In this document: piece after piece, positions 44,230 to 53,697 of the stretch
How the letters are laid out: each line of letters opens with the position of its first letter
How positions within the stretch are numbered: position 1 is the stretch's first letter
Assembly: GCF_937616625.2 (NCBI RefSeq)
Contig: NC_065574.1
Span: 25,112,501-25,176,500, forward strand
Reading direction: 5' to 3'
DNA length: 64,000 nucleotides
DNA from: Mercurialis annua
Lineage: Eukaryota; Streptophyta; Magnoliopsida; Malpighiales; Euphorbiaceae
Notes under the pieces: model-generated
Told to the model about the DNA's origin: nothing
Database searches by the model: none
Seen by the model: the letters and a program-made list of their open reading frames with translations, nothing else
Program-made: the position numbers and the translations under genes

Positions 44230-46043
44230 TAATTTTTTGAATTTAATTTATTGTTAAATTATATTAATTAGTTGGTTAATTAGAATATTATTTGATTTAT
44301 ATCCATTAGGTTAAATTAGGTTAAATTAGGGTATTAGTTAGGTGATTTTAATTTAGGTTATGTAATTTTTTATTATTAGATTACTTTTTAGGTTAATTAT
44401 TTTTGTAAATTGTTGATTAATTGTTTGAATTTAGGTTAATTGTTTATATTTAGGTATAATTGTTAGTGTATTAATTAGGTGATTTTTAATTTAGGTTATG
44501 TAATTGTTATTTTTAAGTAGAAATTGTTATATTTTTTTTTTCAGTTAAATATTTAAATTTAGATTAATTGTTAGTTTATTTATTAAAAAGTTAAATGAAT
44601 TATTAATTTAATTGTTTATTATAATTTTAGTTTGATTTTTAGTTTAGATATATTGTTAGATTTTTAATTATTAGGTTAACTAATAAGTTAATTTTTAATT
44701 GTTAAAACGATATATGAATGATTTATTTAATTTTTAGGTTTTTATTAGTTTAATTTCATAATTAGATTACTTTAAAGTTGATTATTTATTTAAATTGTTA
44801 TATTGCTAATTAGGTTATTAGTTTAACTTAATAATATAAATAAATTGAATTTTAGTAGTATGTTGGTGTGTGAATTTTAGTATTGTGGTTTGTGAATTGT
44901 AATTTGCTTGCAGAACTTCCTGAAAAATGGGTGATGCTCATTTTTAGGGGGAAGTGCTGCCCAATTTTTTCTAGAAATTTAAGATACTTATTAATTATAT
45001 ATCTGTTAGTTTGTTGCAGCGGATAAGTGTGATATTTGTTAGTTTGTTGCAGCGGCCCGAGATTCCTTATTGTTCTTTGGTATCTGTTGCGGTTCTGCTC
45101 TACAACAAGTAAGTACCGTTATTTTTTTTTATTTTCTATAATTAGTTAATTTATAAACTGTTTAAAATGACCTCGATTTTATTCCCACCGAATAAAATCG
45201 TAAACCTAGCCGTAGATTTTCCGTCCCGTGTGTTCAAGCGATTGAACGACACGGGATTGTACAGTTTGCAAAACTGGTCCTCCCGTAGCTCGGTCACGAA
45301 ATTATATATGTCTAGTAGCGGTAGAAAAATATTCGGTTGTTTTCCAGCGTTTGTTCTCCGGGTGGATGTATAGTATATGTTCTGTAACGCTTATTCCTCG
45401 CGGAATATATAATTAGCGTTACACCACATATACTAAATATCGCACTGAAGGAGAACGACGTTGCAAGGCTGCCGAATATTTTCTCCGTTGCTAGGCATAT
45501 ATCGTGGCCGAGTTAAGGGGCGCCAGTTTTGCGAATGGGATAGGTCCATACCTTTAAAGCAGTCAATTACATTGACTTCGCTATTTCCGAGCGAGAACCC
45601 CTCCTAATTATCCGTGCTACAGAAATGGATACAGACCGAAGTTGGATATATAAGTGGCGGCAGGGCGGGTTGTTGTACAGTCGCCTTCACAAAACGAAGG
45701 CTGAGAAGAAACCGGTCGACAAGAGGGCTCAGGATATGACTGTAAGTCCTTATCACATTAAAATTCTATAAGTTGTGTATATAGGCTTAAGTGTTGAATA
45801 TATTATACATGAAGTGTTCAACTGTATAGGCTTAACGTATGTGTAATTAGAACTCAATATTTGGTTGGTTGGGTTATATATTGTAATTTGCTTGCAGGAC
45901 TTCCCTAAAAAATGGGTGATGCTCATATTACAAAGGAAATGCTGCCGAAATTTCCTTAATAATTAGAATTATTTATAAAGTGTTATGTTTTTTTCTCTGT
46001 TATAAAACTAAACTGATATGTTTTGTAATTGTTTTGTACGTAG
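44230..46043. other. CACTA interior: intron-like AT-rich DNA with a duplicated exon border
   Basis: 44230-44890 is AT-rich with ttaggttaatt-type repeats. A segment ttgtaatttgcttgcag, then acttcc, then aaaaaatgggtgatgctcat occurs twice, near 44897-44945 and 45882-45935. An exon-like frame, 45625-45741 (METDRSWIYKWRQGGLLYSR and onward), ends at a gtaagt donor. No transposase catalytic domain was recognised. Confidence 0.45.
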
Positions 46044-46457
46044 GACGCCATCGCTGAGAGGCTTGCTGCTGCGACATAGTCGCCGACCGGAGAGGGGAGC
46101 ACCTCGAGTCTTGTGGATGAGACGCAGCTATTTATGGATATCGAGGGCGTCAACAAGAAGCACCGGGTGTACGGCCTGGGTTCGGCTACCAGCAGGTATG
46201 TAGGCCCGAGTATCAGACCGCAGAGAGGCAGCTCTTCACGGACATCACAGCAGGCAGATGAGGAGGTCGAGCGTCGTGTGCAGGCCGACATCCAAGAGGG
46301 CCTGCGAAAAATTGAGCAGCGATTGGCGGCGCAGCAGGCGAGCATGGCACAGATGATACGTGATGAGATTGCAAGGATGATGCCGAATCTCCCACCAGAG
46401 TATCAGCCACAGTTTCCCCCTCCCCCGCCAGACGGTGGTGACACTACAGATTTTTAG
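46044..46457 (+). pseudogene. C-terminal part of a CACTA transposase-like protein
   Basis: The exon follows an acceptor, gtacgtag. It reads DAIAERLAAAT, a TAG stop at 46077-46079, then GEGSTSSLVDETQLFMDIEG, then KKHRVYGLGS, a helical Gln/Glu/Arg-rich segment (ADIQEGLRKIEQRLAAQQAS) and a Pro-rich tail. The 'KKxRVYGLGS plus coiled coil' ending is typical of plant Ptta/En/Spm proteins. One in-frame stop and the lack of upstream exons mark it as dead. Confidence 0.6.
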
Positions 46458-47075
46458 TTTCCTGTTTATTTTGTTTTCTAAAATATATTATGTACGATTT
46501 TTTTTTCAGACAACGTTATATGTATACTTTGATATTTTATTTTATATATATACTTTTATTCAGTTTCAATTAGGTGTAATCTAAAATAAAATTTAATTAT
46601 AGTATTTAGCAGGTTTTAAACGTCAGCGAAACAGAAAAACAACGGAAACGGCAAAAATCTGCCAAAAAAAGCCCCATTGCCGACAGAATTTTCAGCTTTA
46701 GCGACGGATGTGTCCGTCACTAATATGGACAAATGGAGACAAAATGTGGCATATTAGCGACGGACATATCCGTCGCTAAAGGTAATCACTTAGCGACAGA
46801 AATATCCGTCGCTATAATCTTTATCCGTCGCCAATTAGTCTCAAAATTCGTCTCCAAATGAGACTAAATGGCGACGGATGTGGCAAATTTGGCGACGGAT
46901 TTTCCGTCGCTAAATTTGCCACTAATTGAAAATAATGGTCGCTACTTGTTTAGCGACCATAGTTGTGGCGACGGAGTAAATACGTCGTCATTCCGTCGCT
47001 AAACATCATTAGCGACGGAACATAGGGGTTTAGTGACGAAAATATCCGTCGCTAAACCCTTGTTTTATAGTAGTG

Positions 47076-47530
47076 ATCAAGACATGTCAATATTAAGTGG
47101 TGGAATTAGACTCAAATTTATAGTGTTTTAAAAAATTAAATAATGGTTATATATATTGTCCAAGTATAAAATTTGAATTGAAACACTATTAAACGAAATT
47201 CTCAAATTGTAAGCTATTAGTGTTTCTGGAAGGTGGACAATGTGAATTCGAGAGAAGATATTGATTGCCCACATCAATCTGGTTTGGTTTTCTTTTAATT
47301 TTGTTGGCTGTTAGTTTTTATTTATTATATTCATAAAAACAAATAGTGTTTCTAAAATTATTACATCTATACTATATATAAATCTATCTATAACTATACT
47401 ATAAGAGCGAAGGGGGGAGGGAACAGGCAAAATTACGATAATAGGTTTCATTAAGGATAAAATATACATTTAAAAATATGAAATTAATAGGAGTTTATCT
47501 ATTTATAACTATGCTATAACAGCGGGGGGG
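47076..47530. repeat. Block Y, copy D, second part
   Basis: Inverted match to 21822-22110 and then to 5930-6036. It is continuous across the point where copy A/B carries the Helitron-like element, and it is itself interrupted at 47530 by the LTR element. Confidence 0.8.
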
Positions 47531-49443
47531 TGTAATACCCCAAAATGTCTAATTATCTAATTGGACCACGTGTTCAGTTTAGATTAGCCAGAGTGGTGAA
47601 ATCGGAAAGATTTTGATAAATAAATTTCAAGTAGGTCGGTTTCAGGAAATAAATTATGAGAAAATTTAAGGTTATATTTCGATTCTAAAATTAGAATTGA
47701 AATTAGAAGGAAAAATGTTAAGAAAAGTCTAAATAAAGTACAGGGACCAAAGTGGTAATTTAACCGCTTTGAATCGAAAATAGAAATATTAGATTTTTGA
47801 CGGGAAGGTACTAATATCGAGCTTTGTATTATTTATCGGATATAAATAATGCTTAAAAGTCGTAATAAAAGAGTTTAACGATTTAGCTATGGACTAAATC
47901 GTATAAAAGAAAAGTTTAAAGGATAAATGATAAGAAACAAAAAGAACAAGGATCAAAGTGGGCTTTTAGCCAAATAATATAAGAAAGGAAATATGAAATG
48001 AAGAATCAGAGGAAGGATCGAGAGAAAGGAAAGGTTATCGCCGATTACACCGTTTCGCCGCCGTTTCGCCGTTCGATGTCCGATTCAAGCGATTTTCGAG
48101 GCCATCTCTACGGAATTCAATCCTCTACTGATCTTGAGCTTTATTCAAGGTAAATTTTCGGATTTTTGGTGCTAAAAGCAAGTTTATAGGCTGTTTTAGT
48201 TTAGAATTTGGAATTATCGATTTAAACTCGATTTTAGCGTTTTCGGAAAAACAAAGTTACGGGTTTTGTTGGAAACGGAGTGTTTGGCATATATAGCAAG
48301 TGATAGCACGACGGGAAGCCCGGAAACGACGTTTCCGGGGACTACGTGCGGATCGCACACCAGCGGTGTGCGAACGCACACCAGCGGTGTGCGGACGCAC
48401 ACCTGTGATGGTGTGCGAACGCACACCAGCGGTGTGCGGACGCACACCAGTGAAGGTGTGCGAACGCACACCCACAGTGTGAGAACGCACACCCACAGTG
48501 TGCGAACGCACACCGGTGTGCGAACGCACACCACCTTGTGCAGACGCGTATTCCATGAGGGACTAAAACAGACTTTTTGTCCGAGGGACTAAAATAGACT
48601 TAGCTCGACGTTTTATGCAAGTAACGATAATGTAAAGTGTTAAGAGAATTATATATCTCTCGGATACAAGGAGTAGTATTTGGTAAGTCGTGGATACGAC
48701 TAAGAATTTCTGAATACGAGAATAATACCAAGAATGAAACCAATATTTAAATTATAAAAGTATTATACGTATTAAAATATAAAGTGCACGTCTAATCATT
48801 AACAATTTATCAGACGTGTCAGCGAGTAGTGGAGTCAATAGAAGCGGATTAGCGAGAGCGTACTATCAAATCGATCATATCATTTCTTGGATTGCGGTCA
48901 CCGTGAGTTGTATTTTACATTCGTGTATTATCAATTGATACTATTTTGGTATTATTATCTATATGTTGTTGATATGCATCGCACTATATATATTTGAATT
49001 ATTGATATGTTATATGTTTTGAATAAGTTTTTATGTACAAGGACCTAGTATACGATCCAATAAAACTAGCTACCTATTGGGTGTCAATAGGCTGTGTGAT
49101 CACCAGTAATGTGTCAGTCTAGCGTGTCTGACTGTGAGGTACGATATGATATGCATGGATGATATGATTATGAAAGTTAAAATATGAGTTTGATACGAGA
49201 GTGAACTCGGTTAAAATAACCTGAGCCCCACGAGAGTGAACTCGGTTAGAGTAACTTGAGCCCCGTATCTAGTGCCACTTTGGGATTAAGAGATATGTTC
49301 TGACTGACGTGGTTGAACGTGAACGCTCCCGGGTCAGATTATTGGAATCAGTATGATTTGAATAATAGAGAGTTACGTTATGTTTCAGGATTTTAGTTTC
49401 GAAAGGATCGAGTACTTGTTCATATGTATTTTTGTATTAATGT
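47531..49443 (+). repeat. 5' LTR, missing its 3' 600 bp
   Basis: Colinear with 53698-55580, then joins the PBS directly; the normal terminus gggtcgtgaca is absent. Confidence 0.85.
48340..48545 (+). repeat. Palindrome array in the 5' LTR (about 9 units)
   Basis: Units gtgtgcgaacgcacac or gtgtgcggacgcacac, each a near-perfect palindrome, repeated every 17-24 bp, most often 21. One unit reads gtgtgag. A separate palindrome, ggaaac-gac-gtttcc, lies just upstream. Confidence 0.9.
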
Positions 49444-49455
49444 TGGTATCAGAGC
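49444..49455 (+). other. Primer-binding site (initiator tRNA-Met type)
   Basis: tggtatcagagc matches the 3' end complement of initiator tRNA-Met used by most plant Gypsy elements. Confidence 0.8.
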
Positions 49456-49931
49456 AGTTGGTCCAGTTACCACTGCAAGTTTGTTTCAATGTTTGTTTGA
49501 GAGCAGTTTGGTCTAGTTACCACTGCTAGATTTGTTTGATTGTCTGTTTGACTGGCAGTAATTTGTCAGTAAGTATACCTAGGAACTACTGCAGCAAGAG
49601 TCAGACCGTAGTTGTTTGTTATGGTGTGATATATGCATTGGTAATATGTAGTATGACGCGCGCGAACCAGGACTATTAAATTAGTAAGTGAATGGTATCT
49701 GTATATACAGACGACGAAGGTAACTAAGTATCTGTTATTTACGCTAAGAGATAGAAAGTGGTTATATGATACAAATTATGAACGATTGTGGTAATTAAGT
49801 GATTATTTGATCGTAAATTACGTGCGACAGGATTAAATGCTAGATGTTACAGCATTTTATAAGCTGATTTTGGAATTGCGTGTGAAATGGGCTCAGATGG
49901 TCGCTTACATTCGAAATTGTTTCTTTTCAGC

Positions 49932-50897
49932 ATGTCTGGGCAAAACGGAGCTCAGTCGCATGCTGAGGAAGAACGGGAGGAAGCGCCTCCTATATTTCAA
50001 AACGGGTTTCATAACGAAGTAGGCGAACCATCTGGGGTCCATCAGAGTGGATTCCACGCAAATAATGGAGCGTCGCCAGAAATATATCAAAATGGTTTTA
50101 TGTCTGTGTCGGAGATAGGTAGTTCCTCTGGAAACCGAGTTAGAATGCATTCACCGGAGATAGAGTACAGTGAAGAAGAGGAAAAGGAACCGGAGGAAGA
50201 TCCGGAAGAGGATCCTGAAGAAGATCCTGAGGAGAATCCAGAAGAAGAATTAGAAGAAGAAGCAGAAGAGGAAAATCCTCAGGAAGAAGAGTATGAAGAA
50301 GAAGAAGAGTTAGATGAATTAGATGTCGAGGAATACAGAGGTGACTATTTCTGGTCAAGTGTGCGGAGATACCGCAATTTGAGGGAAGATGCGGACATAG
50401 CTAACGGTCAGGCGCAAATAGCTTTAAATCAAGTTAGAAGGCAGATGCGTTCTTTTTCTAGAGGAATGTTGACTGTAGGGGCGTACTCTACTGATTTTCT
50501 GCGAATGGCAGAGGGAGTCCCTGATCTGAACGAAAGTAATAGAACCATTAATCGTAGGTATGTCAGGGGTTTAGGACCTCAGTTTGATGAGCTGTATGAG
50601 CACGTGGATGAACATTTTAGCACGCTCACTAAAATGGCCCGTAGGATTGAGACAGAGCATGAATGGGCGGGCGATCCGGTACGACCTTATTACTTTAGAC
50701 GTGAGTACCACCCAGATTACGTCAGTACGTCCTCCAGAACTACAACCAACCCCTATTTCGTGCAAAGAGGTGGAAGAAACTCTGGTAGAACAGTTAGGGG
50801 CCGACATACAGGCATAGTTATTAGGGAACCTAACGTTCCGCGTCAGGCACCTCCAGGTATTAGCAATTTATATGCTTTCAGTATTGTGCTTATATGA
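49932..50897 (+). CDS. Gag-like protein of the non-autonomous LTR element
   Basis: 321 residues from MSGQNGAQSHAEEE; an upstream in-frame ATG at 49887 is also possible. The N-terminal part has a repeated QNGFHNE / QSGFHAN / QNGFMS pattern. Then comes an acidic Glu/Pro-rich run (EEDPEEDPEEDPEE and onward), followed by a helical region. LTVGAYSTDFLRMAEGVPDL, then NRRYVRGLGPQFDELYEHVD and ARRIE resemble the C-terminal half of Retrotrans_gag domains. The expected CCHC knuckle is absent. The end has RGxRNSGRTVRGR, a basic segment that may bind RNA. Near the 3' end cctccaggtatt could be a splice donor. No pol follows. It would form or join particles supplied by a partner element. Confidence 0.65.
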   Translation: MSGQNGAQSHAEEEREEAPPIFQNGFHNEVGEPSGVHQSGFHANNGASPEIYQNGFMSVSEIGSSSGNRVRMHSPEIEYSEEEEKEPEEDPEEDPEEDPEENPEEELEEEAEEENPQEEEYEEEEELDELDVEEYRGDYFWSSVRRYRNLREDADIANGQAQIALNQVRRQMRSFSRGMLTVGAYSTDFLRMAEGVPDLNESNRTINRRYVRGLGPQFDELYEHVDEHFSTLTKMARRIETEHEWAGDPVRPYYFRREYHPDYVSTSSRTTTNPYFVQRGGRNSGRTVRGRHTGIVIREPNVPRQAPPGISNLYAFSIVLI

Positions 50898-53664
50898 TTG
50901 CATTATTGTATTTATATAATTGCGGCACTGCATAATAGAATGTCAGTAATAGGTTATGCCTATAGGATAAAGCTTCGAAAAGCGAGAACCTATAGGAAGC
51001 GCTGTTATTAAATACGCGCCTAATAAAAGAATATATATATAAACGTAACTCACAAAAACAATAATATAATATCCACCACATAATATATTTGTGGTGAACG
51101 TAATTCCTTGATTACGTTCAAGAAACTGTAAAAGGAAATCGATGTGGAACATCGACACCTGTACTTGTACCTGACATGGTACAGAGTATTGCAGAAGCGG
51201 ATATGGTGATTACAGTAATAGAAAATGTTGAATGTGGTTGAGATATTGGATATATGAAGAGAGAAGGGTTATGATAGAAGAACAGTTTGTAAATGACAGC
51301 AATACAAAAATTTGAAATATACCCAATAAGTATAAACAAAGCCGTTAATAGTCGCGGAGCGTATAATCTAGAGTAAGACTTACGATTTTATGAAGATTTT
51401 GAAAGTTTTTACGATTTTTCAAGGTACAATTGTGCTCAGGCATCGCATGTGACATTGCATAACCACGATAGAAATGCATAAAATAATGATTCTCAAAATT
51501 TTAGATCATGCATCATATCTTTACAATGATAAAGAAAAATGCGATTTTGAGCAACTCTTTGGTGATGAGAGGTGTCATCACTCTGAGCTACAATTGTACT
51601 AATGATTTCAAACGATTTATGAAAAGTGATTTAAAAGAGCTGGCCAGCCAAAGGATGTTTTGAAATCTTTTGTTTGGTGAGTGAACTCAGATGTGAAACT
51701 CTGCGACGAATAATAAAAGATTCTTAATAAATAAGAATAAAATTGTAAAAGAAACCCCAATAACGGAAAGAAGTCATATTCATGATTAATAGCTACAAAG
51801 CTAGTGGAGCTAAAGGAGAATATGAATAAGGAGTTATCGCCGGAGGGCATGCGCAGCCAAAATGCGATGCGCTGGTAATGTCTGAGAATACAATATTTAT
51901 CCTCCTGATAGAACAAAGGATGAAATGACAGAGAATCATGCTAGACGAAAGAAACATACGAGTACACAAGGATGAAGAATATAACGATTGTTCCTATGTT
52001 GGGATAGGTAGCGTGACGATCGAAAGTTATATTGGAAAAGAGAAATTAAAAGTATAAGAATGAGAAGATAATAGTATGAGTGAGGAACATCGAATGGTAT
52101 TTTAAGGATATGTAACCTTATTAATGTCAGCATTAGAAAATATTGAGAATCACATTAAAAAGGAAGTAAGGGATACAAACAACGAAGAAGATGATCTTGT
52201 AAGATATAAAAGTTCGAAATTTGATAAATCAAGAAACGAATGATGTTAATTGAGTGATATTAAGTAAAGTTACTAATATCAGCATTAAGAATTGTAAGTT
52301 ACGTTAACAGAAAGGACAAAGGCACACGTATAGACATACGTGTCAGTAAATGTAAGAATGGTGGATAATATAAGAAGTGTAAGGGTAAAAATTCAAATAC
52401 CCTCAAAATTTAGTAAGGTGATTAGAGAAGTGAAAGTTCTAGAAATACGTTATAAGGATTGTCAAAATAGAACAGCAGCAATAGAACTGCTATAAACGAA
52501 GGAAAGGCGTAACGAATATAACAAGTAAAAGACAAGACAAGAGTCGATATTAGTACAAAGAGATCAAGATATTTAAAGACAATTAGAATCAAGATATAAA
52601 TATTAAGGAAGCATACACTGACTTTGGGAATTGTAAGGTAAATGGAATTTAAATATTAGAAACAATCGGAAAACCCTTCAAAAGAAGACGGGAGATAGAA
52701 TAAGAAAGAAGTTAAATGAAGATTAGTTAACGAGAAGGATTCTCGAAATAGTTAGACTTAAAAAGAAACATGCGAGATTTTTATAAGGTTATTACAAATA
52801 GGGAATTACGGCATAAAGGAGAGACATTTTTGACTGACAAGTCAATTAATGACTGGAGAGGATCTTTAAGGACTAATCAGAGAAAGTCAAGAAGATAAAA
52901 AAATACGGATAGTATTGGTCAACGAAGACGATCGTATAAGCTATAGGCTAAAGTCAACACAAAGAAAAGTACGTATAGCAGTGGGGGAATGTACGAAGGA
53001 TCACGATCAACAAACGATGTGAAGTTCACGATAACTTAAGGAAGCAAAAGAATAAGAAATGGAAGATAGTAAAGGATGTATCAGGCTTATCTATGTAAGA
53101 AATAGTGAATGTGTTAGACGTAAAGCAAGTTGAAGAAGATTGAATAATAAAGAACGAAGTGTCAGATAATGACAGTAAGGAGTGAAAAATGACAAGAACT
53201 AGTTAAGAAAGGAAGGTGATAACTATAGACGATAGGAAAGATCATAACTGCAAGTTATGAGTACAAGAGGAAATATTCATAGGAATATGCATAAAGTAAG
53301 TACGTTACACGTCGTGACTATTCACGTATCAAGGAGATGAGTAGCGACCCTATGGCTACTAAGAATGAAATGATGAATTGAGAAAACATCAGATTATGAT
53401 TAGTGCCAACTAGGTAGCAATGATGCAAGGACTACAGTATCGAGAATGCGTCCAAGGATCATACTGTTTTGGAAAAAATAATAGGTAAGACGAAAGTACT
53501 AGTAAGAGAATTTTCAACGATGCGACCACGAACAGCTATACAAGACAGGAAGTTATGAGAAGAGAAGTAAGAGTTAAAGTACAAGAAAAGATGCAACTAA
53601 TATGTATTAAATATCGCTAAGGAGACAATAAGGATAAGTTAAGATCCCAACAAGATTTATGAAA
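50898..53664 (+). other. Noncoding, purine-rich interior of the gag-only element
   Basis: No open frame of note. The sense strand is strikingly rich in A and G from about 51700 to 53660 (agaag, aagga and similar). It contains the conserved stem block at 51426-51597. No RT, integrase or protease remnants are recognisable, so this is a LARD-type spacer. Confidence 0.65.
51426..51597 (+). other. Conserved stem-forming noncoding block (gag-only element)
   Basis: Outer pairing acaattgtgctcag with ctgagctacaattgt; inner hairpin GATGA-gaggtg-TCATC at 51564-51579, preceded by gcaactctttgg. It is shared with 31592-31795 and 61370-61575, although the rest of the interior does not align. Confidence 0.6.
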
Positions 53665-53697
53665 ATTCGAGGACGAATTTTTATAAGGGGGGAAGAA
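53665..53697 (+). other. Polypurine tract
   Basis: aattcgaggacgaattttta, then aaggggggaagaa, directly before the 3' LTR start tgtaatacccc. Confidence 0.8.

Larger units (their letters stand above)
43453..47075 (+). mobile_element. CACTA (En/Spm) element, decayed
   Basis: Termini CACTACTAGAAAACA on the left and CACTACTATAAAACA (reverse complement) on the right, flanked by a 3-bp duplication, atc (43450-43452 and 47076-47078). Subterminal regions at both ends are packed with the 9-mer agcgacgga and its complement tccgtcgct, the usual CACTA subterminal repeats. The empty site is preserved in inverted form at about 22115-22125. Length 3.6 kb; the interior has short degraded exon-like pieces, including a recognisable C-terminal transposase segment, but no full TNP2. 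It is non-autonomous. Confidence 0.9.

Noticed and set aside
48340..48545. CRISPR-like look of regularly spaced palindromes
   Set aside because: Spacers are 4-8 bp and not unique, the sequence is in a plant LTR and there are no cas genes.
48257..48592. Overlapping open frames on both strands encoding VCVRTP / RSHTVG-type repeats
   Set aside because: They follow from the palindromic repeat array, which lacks stop codons in several frames; the same occurs at 54381-54734. Not genes.
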